Position numbers and translations under genes: made by a program | NCBI GenBank assembly: GCA_025358205.1 | Contig: JANYKG010000012.1 | Location: 1 to 49,223, forward strand | Source of the DNA: Armatimonadota bacterium | Lineage (GTDB): Bacteria > Armatimonadota > UBA5829 > DTJY01 | DNA: 49,223 nucleotides | Reading direction: 5' to 3' | Shown here: positions 1 through 8,055 of the stretch, in pieces | Numbering within the stretch: the first letter of the stretch is position 1 | Layout: each line of letters starts with the position of its first letter | Notes under the pieces: generated by a model | Databases searched by the model: none | Told to the model about the DNA's origin: nothing | The model's input: only the letters and a program-made list of their open reading frames with translations

Positions 1-1872
1 TCCGTAGCGCAGGATGAGGCTCTTCAGCAGCCAGCCCATAAAGAACATCGCCCACCATATGGAACCCGACCACCATGCTCCTGCCGCGTATCCTATGGGA
101 TGGAACGGCCACCACCAGTACCGGGTTCTCATGAAGTACAGGAAGAATGTGAACAGCATCCCGCCCATGAAGTATACGGAGTGCGCCGGGTTAAACTTCT
201 CGTATCCGTTGAGGATGGTGCTGCCTTCCATCAGATGCAGACGGGGTACGCCCCAAATCAGAAAGTTGTTCAGCGACATCGCGCCGCGAGCGTAGCATAT
301 CTTCAACTGCACGTAATAGGAGACCAGCATGGCGAGTGGAACTGCGATGACCATTGCCGTACCAAGCGTGGCCCGCCGAAGCTTTATGCCGTCTGACAGC
401 TTCATGCCGTCCATGAAAAGCGCCATGAGCGTGCGTGGGTGGCGCATGAATATGGGGCTTATCATCGCTAGCGGGGCGAGGTTCGATATGCCGAGAGTGC
501 TCTTCATGGCTACCACCGACCAGAGATCAAGAGGTCGGAAGACGCCCTCCAGCATAGGTGTACCCACCTCGGCGACGCATCGGGCCATCATGATCAGAAT
601 TAGAAGTACGAAGGCGAGCATCATGAACGCCGAAACCCAGACATTCATTCCTGCCATCGCGCACCAGGTGACGAGTAGAACGAAGCTTACCGCTGACCCG
701 ACGAGAGCATGCTTGTAGGACATCCACTCTGCGCCGTCCTCTTTGTTGCTAGACGCGTATTTCATCGATTGCCATACTGTTCGCATATGGGGTCTGGCAA
801 ACCACATAAGAGATGCGCATACAGCAACCGCCGCACCCATGGACTGGTACGCGATGAACTCATTGGCAACCAGCATCGTCGGCATGCCTTTGAACTCATA
901 ACCGAGTGACCCAGCTACCATGTTCTGAAACCGCACGAACAGCGGGAAGAACCACATGGAAAAGCCCACGTCCAGCGGCAGCAGATAGGTGAGTCCTATG
1001 ATGGTAAAATTGATGGTCAGCGGAATTCCGCCCATATAGCTCCACGGTGGACTGGCTGGGAAGCTGATCATACTCCATGTATTCACGCTGGGCACAGTCG
1101 GGATCATGTTCGCCAGCCCGTTCATCCCGTGAAAGAGGAACGGAATAAGCGCCCCGGCCCACATCAGCCGTCTGTCTCTCGTCTTGACAGCCATCCCTCC
1201 GGTACACATTTCCAAGGGAAGCTGAACCAATGGGAACGACAGTCGTTCATTCTCCACCCACTGCTTTCGGAAGATGGCTACCAGACAAGCCATGAGGTAG
1301 AAGAGCAACAGCGCAAATAAACTCCACGCCGCAAGCGGTATAACCCAGTTGCTCCAGGGAATGGTCTCACCCGTGCCAAGCCCCTCAAAGAAGGCTTTGG
1401 AGACGAACTGCTTTTCCGGACCGTGTGGGTCAAACGGAACCATCCATTGGGGCAGGTGACTGAGTATCTGCGGCTGCCATTTGTTTTGCGGATCGGCAAA
1501 GTAGTTGCCCAATGCAGTTGTCGGCAGCAACAAGACCGTTAGGCCGAATGCGGAGATGAGCGCGGCTGCGGCTGACATCATGTAGATCGAGCCAAGCTCC
1601 GCGGCGGTAAGCTTCCATCGTGGGGCGAGACGCTTGAGTATCCAGTTAATGCCCACCATCGCCAGCAGCATGGCAACGGCAGCAGGCGGAATCTGACTGG
1701 AACCCAACAACAAACACGCGCCACTGGTGGACCGACTGACCACTAGCTCGCTGTATGCTACGACTATGCAGGTGGCAACCACTGTCAGGAGGCCGATTGC
1801 CAGCGCGAAAAGACGTATGCCTCCGGACGCGAGCGCGTTTGTTTCGGAGGCAACACGTCTGATTTCGCTCAT
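1..1872 (-). CDS. DUF6785/DUF6784-family polytopic membrane protein (3' end outside window)
   Basis: The frame reads from ATG at 1872 (MSEIRRVASE) to the window edge without a stop, giving 624 codons, so most of the protein is present. It is highly hydrophobic with many membrane segments; the first, at about residues 18-40, reads LFALAIGLLTVV. A soluble insert at about residues 125-160 is rich in W, P and Q. The last visible residues, IWWAMFFMGWLLKSLILRYG, resemble the end of the DUF6784 module. The family is distantly related to oligopeptide (OPT) transporters and has no proven substrate. It follows the GH4 and Gfo/Idh genes with a 43-nt gap, so a role in importing a carbohydrate or breakdown product is plausible but inferred. 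The ribosome binding site is weak (GTGG-like), which suggests coupling to upstream translation. Confidence 0.75.
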   Translation of the reverse strand, partial: MSEIRRVASETNALASGGIRLFALAIGLLTVVATCIVVAYSELVVSRSTSGACLLLGSSQIPPAAVAMLLAMVGINWILKRLAPRWKLTAAELGSIYMMSAAAALISAFGLTVLLLPTTALGNYFADPQNKWQPQILSHLPQWMVPFDPHGPEKQFVSKAFFEGLGTGETIPWSNWVIPLAAWSLFALLLFYLMACLVAIFRKQWVENERLSFPLVQLPLEMCTGGMAVKTRDRRLMWAGALIPFLFHGMNGLANMIPTVPSVNTWSMISFPASPPWSYMGGIPLTINFTIIGLTYLLPLDVGFSMWFFPLFVRFQNMVAGSLGYEFKGMPTMLVANEFIAYQSMGAAVAVCASLMWFARPHMRTVWQSMKYASSNKEDGAEWMSYKHALVGSAVSFVLLVTWCAMAGMNVWVSAFMMLAFVLLILIMMARCVAEVGTPMLEGVFRPLDLWSVVAMKSTLGISNLAPLAMISPIFMRHPRTLMALFMDGMKLSDGIKLRRATLGTAMVIAVPLAMLVSYYVQLKICYARGAMSLNNFLIWGVPRLHLMEGSTILNGYEKFNPAHSVYFMGGMLFTFFLYFMRTRYWWWPFHPIGYAAGAWWSGSIWWAMFFMGWLLKSLILRYG

Positions 1873-1915
1873 ATCAACCACAACCTGACTGCTGTAATCG
1901 GAAGGTTTGGTGTCG

Positions 1916-2968
1916 CTAGCAGCCTTTCAGCAGCCGGATATACTCCCTCGCTACCTTGAGGTCTAGAATCGCCTCAGGCGCATCGCACAGCGGCTTGATA
2001 TCGCCCTTGATGGCGGCCACGAAGTTGAACGCCTGCTGCCTCATTGCATGAACCCAGGGTAGGGTAGGGGTCATCGTCTCAGGAGTCACGCCGTTGCCCG
2101 GATCGCGCATGATCTCCACCTTGCCGGGACGATTTGACGCCAGGGGTGCAGGCAGTTCCAGCTTGATGTAGCCGTTCTCGAAAGCGATGAGCGCCGATTC
2201 CTGCCAGTCAACGGTCGTGCGGTACGGTGTCATCTCGATCACGCCTGCCACTCCGCTGTCGCTCTGCGTTGCCAGCATTACGCCCGTCGGGTCGGCGTAG
2301 GTCACCTTGTACCGCTCGCCAAGCAGATAGGCCATCAGGTTGACCTGGTGGATATAGTAGTTGACGAACGAGTTGTAGGCCTTGTAGGTCTCCTCATCCA
2401 TATCGCTGGCCGGCGGGTCGAACTCCAGCGGCGGCACCGGTTCGTCTACGCCGATACGACCCAGGAATCCATTAGCCACCCAGTCGCCTGCGGGCATGAG
2501 GATGCGCACGTACTTAAGCTTGCCCAGTTCGTTGGACGCTTTGAGTTTCTCGATCTCCGCTTTGGCGTACATGCTGGCCGGATCGCTTCGTTTGTGATAG
2601 CCGACCATGTGCCAGGAACCGCCTGCCTTGAGCGCCTTCAGAATCTTCTCGCCTGCTTCGATTGAGCCTGCGAGCGGCTTCTCGGTGAAGATCGGTATCC
2701 CGTGCTTTGCGAGATCGGAGATGAGAACGCCGTGTCGGGTGAACGGCTGTGACGCCACTATTCCGTCCAGCTTCTCGTTCGCTAGCATTTCCTCATGGTT
2801 CTTGTAGACCTTTGCGATACCATACCGTTCGCCGACCAGCTTGCCCTGCTGCTCCTTGACCTCGGCGATCGCGACGACCTCACAGTCCGGGACCGTCACG
2901 TAGTTCTTGAGGTGAGCGCTCTGACCCATACCGCCGACGCCCACGAAACCTATCCGTACTTTGTCCAT
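1916..2968 (-). CDS. Gfo/Idh/MocA-family NAD(P)-dependent oxidoreductase
   Basis: A 350-residue cytoplasmic protein with an N-terminal Rossmann fold. The dinucleotide motif GFVGVGGMGQ lies at about residues 6-15, followed by the family's EKPLA signature (catalytic Lys region) at about 90-95. The C-terminal half is the usual alpha/beta dimerisation and substrate domain. These enzymes oxidise or reduce hydroxyl/keto groups of sugars, inositols and derivatives; the substrate cannot be read from sequence. Start choice: the frame is open upstream to a GTG at 2980, but the GGAGG at 2974-2978 lies inside that extension. It is spaced 5 nt from ATG 2968 and only 2 nt from ATG 2971, so 2968 is preferred. 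It begins 21 nt after the GH4 stop. GH4 enzymes work by an oxidation-elimination route, so pairing with a sugar oxidoreductase is biochemically sensible. Confidence 0.85.
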   Translation of the reverse strand: MDKVRIGFVGVGGMGQSAHLKNYVTVPDCEVVAIAEVKEQQGKLVGERYGIAKVYKNHEEMLANEKLDGIVASQPFTRHGVLISDLAKHGIPIFTEKPLAGSIEAGEKILKALKAGGSWHMVGYHKRSDPASMYAKAEIEKLKASNELGKLKYVRILMPAGDWVANGFLGRIGVDEPVPPLEFDPPASDMDEETYKAYNSFVNYYIHQVNLMAYLLGERYKVTYADPTGVMLATQSDSGVAGVIEMTPYRTTVDWQESALIAFENGYIKLELPAPLASNRPGKVEIMRDPGNGVTPETMTPTLPWVHAMRQQAFNFVAAIKGDIKPLCDAPEAILDLKVAREYIRLLKGC

Positions 2969-2989
2969 CATTGCCTCCACTTGCTATTG

Positions 2990-4408
2990 TCACGCATTTG
3001 CGAGCTTGCCGAACCTGTTTGCTATTGCCAGTGCCGGGTCAACCGGCACCTCTGCGGGAACAACGTCCGCCGGGATATCTATGACCGGAACCGCCTTCAT
3101 TGTCTTTCCTGCGAACTGAGGGAGCCACCTGGCCTCTGCCGCGAACATCTCGCGCGCCATCTCCCTGGCCTCATAGAGCGTACAGACCGCCGATGTCAGC
3201 GGGTCGAGCGCAATCGCTGCCGCCACAAGCTCGGGATCGCCTGTTAGCGCGGCCTGAACGGTGAGCCCCTGAGCATTGACGTTGGTCAGGTTCACCGCCG
3301 CCAACTGAGCGGGCAGGTTGCCGACGACTGTCGGATGCAGGCCCATCTTGTCAACGAACATCGGTATCTCGACGCAGGAGCCGTTCGGGAGATTGGTGAT
3401 GTAGCCGTCGTTCCGAACGTTGCCGTTCAGCTTGAAGATTTTTCCGGTCTCTTTCGCCTCGATGATATACGAGCAGTATTCCGCGCTTCGGGGTGTCAGA
3501 TCCTTCGACTCGATGCTGAGCGGATCGGTGGTTCTGAACTTCTCCTCAAGCATGCGGCCGTACTTGTAGTATGCACCTGTCGCCCCGCCGAAGTCAGGCA
3601 TGTCGCAATACATGTCGAGCGCTTTGCGGTTCTTGCGGAACCAGGGCAGGTACTCGGAAAGATGGCCGGTGCTTTCGGTCATGAAGTAACCGAAGTGGCG
3701 GAAGACTTCGCCGCGAACCTTTTCGTTGATGTAGTATTCCGGCTTCTCGAACTTTTCGCGTAGGGTGGGGTAGAGGTCCTTGCCGTCCTTCTCCAGCTTC
3801 AGGAACCATGCCATGTGGTTAATGCCCGCAGCGGTGTAGTCAATCTCGTCTTTCTTAAGGCCCACGTAGCCCGCGATCAGGTCCATCGTGGTCTGCACGC
3901 CGTGGCAGAGGCCGACGAACTGCAGTCCCGGCACGGTGCCAAGCGCCCAGCAGTTGGCCGCCATCGGGTTCGCGTAGTTCAGCATGATGGCGTTCGGGCA
4001 AAGCTCGGCCATGTCCTTGGCGATGTCCATAAGAACGGGAATGGTCCTCAGCGCGCGGAAGATAGCGCCGGCAGATAGAGAGTCGCCGATGCACTGATCC
4101 ACGCCGTATTTCAGCGGAATCTCGTAGTCCGCCTGGAACGCATCCATTCCGCCGACCTGGATCATGATGACCACATAGTCGGCTCCGTCCATGGCTTTCC
4201 GCCGGTCGGTGGTTCCCCAGACCTTTGTCGGGAGGTTGTTCTCCCGGATCACGTCCTTGGCGAACGCTTCCATCTTGCCAAGTCTGTTCTCGCTGGGGTC
4301 CATCAGGGCAAATTCACTGTCCCGAAGGGCCTCCGTAGCCATAATGTCGTTCATGAGCGTCTTCGTAAACACGACGCTCCCTGCACCAATCATCGCAATC
4401 TTCGGCAT
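2990..4408 (-). CDS. GH4 family glycosidase (alpha-glucosidase/alpha-galactosidase MelA type)
   Basis: A 472-residue cytoplasmic enzyme of glycoside hydrolase family 4, which needs NAD+ and a divalent metal and cleaves by redox-assisted elimination. Visible: the dinucleotide motif MIGAGSVVFT at residues 6-15, the NPM segment after LNYA near 147, the metal-binding Cys168-His169 in GLCHGVQTT, and His198 in GINHMAW. Length is typical. The open frame extends 30 codons upstream, but GGAGG seven nt before ATG 4408 and the family's MPKIAMIGAG start fix the true start. It heads a short operon with the Gfo/Idh oxidoreductase and the DUF6785 membrane protein. A cluster of four hairpins lies directly upstream. 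Exact substrate (alpha-glucoside, alpha-galactoside or glucuronide) is not resolved. Confidence 0.9.
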   Translation of the reverse strand: MPKIAMIGAGSVVFTKTLMNDIMATEALRDSEFALMDPSENRLGKMEAFAKDVIRENNLPTKVWGTTDRRKAMDGADYVVIMIQVGGMDAFQADYEIPLKYGVDQCIGDSLSAGAIFRALRTIPVLMDIAKDMAELCPNAIMLNYANPMAANCWALGTVPGLQFVGLCHGVQTTMDLIAGYVGLKKDEIDYTAAGINHMAWFLKLEKDGKDLYPTLREKFEKPEYYINEKVRGEVFRHFGYFMTESTGHLSEYLPWFRKNRKALDMYCDMPDFGGATGAYYKYGRMLEEKFRTTDPLSIESKDLTPRSAEYCSYIIEAKETGKIFKLNGNVRNDGYITNLPNGSCVEIPMFVDKMGLHPTVVGNLPAQLAAVNLTNVNAQGLTVQAALTGDPELVAAAIALDPLTSAVCTLYEAREMAREMFAAEARWLPQFAGKTMKAVPVIDIPADVVPAEVPVDPALAIANRFGKLANA

Positions 4409-4428
4409 GTTATCCTCCACCTTGGAGT

Positions 4429-4526
4429 GCGACGGCTCGACGTCGCTTTGGTTTATTGGCGGCCTGATGCCGCGAGGTATTGCGCCGTGTCGAGCCACGG
4501 CGTTGAGAGCGGTGTCAAGCCACCGC
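4429..4526 (-). repeat. Array of four short intergenic hairpins with related 6-nt loops
   Basis: Four perfect stems lie between the secreted-protein stop and the GH4 start. On the minus-strand RNA, in order: 4526-4509 GCGGTG-GCTTGA-CACCGC; 4502-4483 CGCCGTG-GCTCGA-CACGGCG; 4473-4459 GCGGC-ATCAG-GCCGC; 4446-4429 GCGACG-TCGAGC-CGTCGC. The loop of the last (TCGAGC) is the exact complement of the second loop (GCTCGA) and pairs with the first with one G-U. None is followed by a T-run, so they are not ordinary terminators. They may be REP-like repeats, mRNA stabilisers or a small regulatory fold ahead of the GH4 gene. Confidence 0.7.
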
Positions 4527-4548
4527 AGTCCATATCAGTTGCGGATGC

Positions 4549-6549
4549 TTACAAGCCCGCGTTCTTGACGGCCAAGTCCAGCGCTGAGTTTCGGACATTT
4601 GCACTTTCACCGATTGCCCGGGCCTTTCCCAGGTGGACGATTCGTCCGCTCTTCGTGTCGGTGAACCGGACTCCGACCACGGTCTGGCCGTCCACGTGAC
4701 TGACGGTGACGGTCACCATGTCCCAGGGAGACTGCGAAGGCGCACTGCTCGTGTTGGCGGTAAAGCTAAGGGACATGAATTTGCTATGGCCGCCTCTCTT
4801 CGACGAGGAACTTGTGGTGGTTCGTCTTGCATGGCCGCGCGAGTCTCCGTTCTGGGCGCCGTTCGATGTGCCTTCACTAGACACGTCGAAGCCCCAATCC
4901 TGCATTTTGCTCCGAACCCACGCCATGAACCAGTTATCATTGTTCTCGCTTCCCGTTGCGCTGTTGTCACTGGTGGACCTGCTGGACTGCTCCAGACGCT
5001 GCCTTCCAGTCTCGCTGGGGGTTGCCACGTTTTTGGAAGGATTGAGGGGCGTGACGTCATCACCCTTAAGGGTCTTCCCAATCACTCCCAGCCCGATCAG
5101 CGCTTGGGGCAGGCCCGATACCAACACCTGATCGCCGTTGACGCTTCTCTTGAACACATACTGCCAGGCCCCGATGATTTCCTGTGCCTGCCATGCAACG
5201 ACGGCGTCGTCCTTCGCATCGGCTGCAACTGCTTCCGAGATGGCCGCATTCAGATGGCTGAGGTCTATCATATCGGTCATGTTCGCAGCAGCGAAAGGCG
5301 AAGGTTTCTTGAGGTCAAGTGAGCGCCGCGCCTTGCCGGTCGTGTCGGCGAACTCTTTGCCGAGGGACACGGCTTCGTCATACCGACCCTTAAGTCCGCT
5401 GATTCTACCGCCGCCCTGTTCCGGTGTTCCTTTGCCGTTTGGGAGACCCACGAGAACCCAGCCTGTGTTCTTCCACTCGCGCTCAACGGGTATGTCGTTC
5501 CTCGTTACGCTGGAGGTGAACTTGATTGAGCTAATTGCATAAGCCTTTACGGCATCATCACCGGTTATCATGGTCGGAGCGATACCGTCATCATAGGCGA
5601 TACGAATGATGTTCTCCTGCGAGTCTGATATCTCTGTGATCCTGCCGCGATCGTCCCGCACAATGGAGTGCCGATCCGGGCAGCTTACCTCGAAATAAGT
5701 GGCCGCGTACCAATGGGGCTTGAACCTGATGAAATAGCCGTCGGGGTTGTAGGACCAGCGCATGGAAGGCACAACGCGAGCATTCTTGTCCCGTGGCAGG
5801 TCACCAGTGAGTACGGCCACCTTCTCCAGTTCGCCAAAAGGCAGCTTGGGGTTGCACAGCTTTGCGCGGAAGGCATTCTCGAACTCCAGCGCTTTTCGGA
5901 CAGGCTCCGTGACTTTTGAGAGGTAAGGAGCGAGTTGATTGTTCGGGATCACCCCGAAGGTTCCCTTATCCAGACTTGCTATCTGTTTTTCGGTAAGCAG
6001 GGATGATGCCGCTGTCCGGATCTCCTGAGGCATTTCGCTGAGCTTCGTGCGTGCCTCGATTCCCCATATCAGTTGCTGCACGTGAGTCTCCCGTATCTCG
6101 GGATGGTTCGCGGACTGCTCAACGACAGCACGGATAATATCCGCTTTGGAACCTCTCAGCGGAGCGTAAAGGTATCCCTCGCCCTTGCTGGGTCCGTGGG
6201 TGCCTGCGTGAAGGCAGTAGCTCTGCGCGTCGAAGCTATAGGTGCCTGGACGAAGAGACCAACCGCCGCTGCTGTCTTTGTCCACGGCCTCCAGCGGGAG
6301 CGGCTGTTCCGGTTCGTAGGTATCGAGAAACGGAATCTCCGTTACGGCATCCGCGAAGCCGGTGGATATGGGCGCCTCATCGTTACCGAGCAGTCCATCA
6401 AGGCCTGGGATGGAGATCCCTCCACCGATCTTCGGAACGTCCGGCACCTTGATTCCACCCGGCAGGCCAAACGCTGCCATGGCAGCAGTCTGCATCGCCA
6501 GAAGCGCCGATATCATCACGATACGGCGAAATAGATTGGAACACCACAT
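4549..6549 (-). CDS. Secreted protein of unknown function, Ser/Gly/Asn-rich near C terminus
   Basis: I do not recognise this protein of about 666 residues. A signal peptide is clear (FRRIVMISALLAMQTAAMA). A Gly/Pro-rich linker follows to about residue 95. A folded region then begins near YCLHAGTHGPSKGEGYLYAPL, where the pattern resembles uncharacterised secreted proteins of environmental bacteria. Residues of about 520-615 are low-complexity Ser, Asn, Gly and Arg. The end is a compact segment containing VTVTVSHVDGQTVVGVRFTD. Two starts are possible: ATG 6555 has only 3 nt to the GGAGG at 6559-6563, while ATG 6549 has 9 nt and is chosen. It lies 25 nt after the DUF4440 gene, in the same long minus-strand run. 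Confidence 0.7.
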   Translation of the reverse strand: MWCSNLFRRIVMISALLAMQTAAMAAFGLPGGIKVPDVPKIGGGISIPGLDGLLGNDEAPISTGFADAVTEIPFLDTYEPEQPLPLEAVDKDSSGGWSLRPGTYSFDAQSYCLHAGTHGPSKGEGYLYAPLRGSKADIIRAVVEQSANHPEIRETHVQQLIWGIEARTKLSEMPQEIRTAASSLLTEKQIASLDKGTFGVIPNNQLAPYLSKVTEPVRKALEFENAFRAKLCNPKLPFGELEKVAVLTGDLPRDKNARVVPSMRWSYNPDGYFIRFKPHWYAATYFEVSCPDRHSIVRDDRGRITEISDSQENIIRIAYDDGIAPTMITGDDAVKAYAISSIKFTSSVTRNDIPVEREWKNTGWVLVGLPNGKGTPEQGGGRISGLKGRYDEAVSLGKEFADTTGKARRSLDLKKPSPFAAANMTDMIDLSHLNAAISEAVAADAKDDAVVAWQAQEIIGAWQYVFKRSVNGDQVLVSGLPQALIGLGVIGKTLKGDDVTPLNPSKNVATPSETGRQRLEQSSRSTSDNSATGSENNDNWFMAWVRSKMQDWGFDVSSEGTSNGAQNGDSRGHARRTTTSSSSKRGGHSKFMSLSFTANTSSAPSQSPWDMVTVTVSHVDGQTVVGVRFTDTKSGRIVHLGKARAIGESANVRNSALDLAVKNAGL

Positions 6550-6580
6550 TTTCATATACCTCCTGCTTCACGTTTCTCGC

Positions 6581-6952
6581 CTAGCGAAACGGTGTGCCCT
6601 GATGGAATATCATCCGCCATGCACAGTCGGTCAGTTTCCAAATTGACGACCTGAGTGAGATCATCGGCTTACTGCCGGGTTGTGATCTCCGGGCGCTGTA
6701 AGTCGCCAGCATAACACCCTCGGCTAACTCACGAACCTCAAAATCAGTGACAGTAAACTCATCAGTCGAGACCGCTGCACTGCCAGGCAGTCTCTTGAGG
6801 ATGTCAGACTTCTTATACACCCGGCCCGAACTGCCGAACTCCATGAAGCCATCGGCTAGAAACCGGTCGAGGTCCTTAGTCGAGGCTCTGGTCTCAGGTC
6901 TCAAGAGCGAAGTTTCCAGTCCGTAGATGATTGTGCAGATATCTTCGCTCAT
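6581..6952 (-). CDS. DUF4440/SnoaL-like (NTF2-fold) small protein
   Basis: A 123-residue protein with the small alpha+beta cone-fold pattern of DUF4440. The N-terminal helix LETSLLRPETRASTKDLDRFL leads to a strand LADGFMEFGSSGRVYKKSDIL. The C-terminal strand SIWKLTDCAWRMIFHQGTPF is the usual family ending. These proteins occur as small-ligand binders, ketosteroid isomerase relatives or stress-associated proteins; nothing here shows catalysis. GGAG lies just before ATG 6952. It sits 46 nt after the squalene-cyclase-fold gene and 25 nt before the secreted unknown. It may be an unrelated passenger in the transcript. Confidence 0.75.
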   Translation of the reverse strand: MSEDICTIIYGLETSLLRPETRASTKDLDRFLADGFMEFGSSGRVYKKSDILKRLPGSAAVSTDEFTVTDFEVRELAEGVMLATYSARRSQPGSKPMISLRSSIWKLTDCAWRMIFHQGTPFR

Positions 6953-6972
6953 GTCTCCTCTGGTTCCGGGCT

Positions 6973-7000
6973 AACACCTAACACCAACCACCGAACACCT
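6973..7000. repeat. Degenerate heptamer tandem repeat, four units
   Basis: Between the squalene-cyclase-fold gene and the DUF4440 gene the plus strand reads AACACCT, AACACCA, ACCACCG, AACACCT in exact 7-nt register. The last unit runs into the stop codon of the upstream gene. Similar 7-nt periodic runs occur in the next two intergenic gaps (8028 and 9243). Confidence 0.6.
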
Positions 7001-8009
7001 AGCCCTTCAGCCTGCCTGCTGCCTTCATTACGTACAGCGCATCGGCCGTTACCCACTCGTTCATCTTCTTTGCGCTCACCATGCCCCAGGCCACGCGGTC
7101 AGAGCCGCTGACCCCATCATCCGACTTCCGGTAGAACCGCTCCTCAGCCGGCCAGCCACCGTCCGGGAGGCGTTTCGACTCGAGTAGGTCCAGCGCATCT
7201 GCGCACCTGGGATCAGATATGAACCCGCCCTCTGCCATGACCTTCAGCGCGAACAGGACATCGTACCGCCAGTAGCAAGGATAATGCAGGCGCGTAAACT
7301 GCTCGTTCATAACCTCGCCGTCGCTCAGCCGTCTGAACAGCCGACGCTTCAGGAATAACTCCGCCGCATGTTCCGTAGATGCACGGGCCTTCTGGTCTCC
7401 AGTCGCCCTCGCATACAGGGAAAGCGCCCGAAGCGGAATCAGCGACTCCCAGAACGACGAGTTCTTCGCTTCCGGCTTGCAGTCGCAGTTCCAGCCTCCG
7501 TCGGGCCATTGCCATCTCATCAGCAGTTCGGCCAGTTGTTGGCATCTGTCGTCGGCCAATCCCAGCGCGAGTGTGGCGTAGAGCGCGTTGCTCTGCTGCG
7601 ACGCACACCTCCTGGCACGGCCGTTGATGACAGGCACGCCGTCACGAGATGGTATGGGCTTCTCGCACACGTACTCCTGAATCCTCTCTAGCCAGCAATT
7701 CAACACCTGCTCGCGTATCGGGATCAGGTCCGAATCGCCCTCCGGATACCCTATGTCCGCCAGGTGTGCGAGCACCCAGTGCGCGCCGTTCCACTTCTTG
7801 TACACGTGATGGACCGGCCGTACGCGTCCCTTCTCATCGCGGTCGCCCAGTAACGCTCGAACCCTCGGCGAAGCTTTGATCTCCTGCCGCAGGTCAATCA
7901 ACGCATCCTCGGAATCGCCATGCACTCGGCTTCGGACTTTCCATCGAATCGAAGGCTCATCCGATGTCAGCAGCTTTTCGATTATGGTCTCATCTGACCA
8001 TTTGACCAT
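6999..8009 (-). CDS. Squalene-cyclase/prenyltransferase-fold alpha/alpha-toroid protein
   Basis: A 336-residue protein with no signal peptide. It carries the aromatic-DGGW repeats of the terpenoid cyclase/protein prenyltransferase fold: WQWPDGGWNC at about residues 167-176 and RLPDGGWPAE at about 285-294. Other tracts (HWVLAHLADIGYPEGD, HYPCYWRYDVLFALKVM) match the helical hairpins of this toroid. The protein is half the length of true squalene-hopene cyclases and I see no DxDD acid motif, so it is probably a non-cyclase relative. Such proteins are common in Chloroflexota, Armatimonadota and Planctomycetota with unknown role. It lies 46 nt after the FG-GAP gene in the same direction. Confidence 0.75.
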   Translation of the reverse strand: MVKWSDETIIEKLLTSDEPSIRWKVRSRVHGDSEDALIDLRQEIKASPRVRALLGDRDEKGRVRPVHHVYKKWNGAHWVLAHLADIGYPEGDSDLIPIREQVLNCWLERIQEYVCEKPIPSRDGVPVINGRARRCASQQSNALYATLALGLADDRCQQLAELLMRWQWPDGGWNCDCKPEAKNSSFWESLIPLRALSLYARATGDQKARASTEHAAELFLKRRLFRRLSDGEVMNEQFTRLHYPCYWRYDVLFALKVMAEGGFISDPRCADALDLLESKRLPDGGWPAEERFYRKSDDGVSGSDRVAWGMVSAKKMNEWVTADALYVMKAAGRLKG

Positions 8010-8027
8010 CAGACAATTTCCCTTCGG

Positions 8028-8048
8028 CCATCAACCATCAGCCATGAA
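8028..8048. repeat. Degenerate heptamer tandem repeat, three units
   Basis: The 46-nt gap between the FG-GAP gene and the squalene-cyclase-fold gene contains CCATCAA, CCATCAG, CCATGAA in 7-nt register. It is the second of three neighbouring intergenic gaps with heptamer periodicity. Confidence 0.5.
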
Positions 8049-8055
8049 ACATTCC

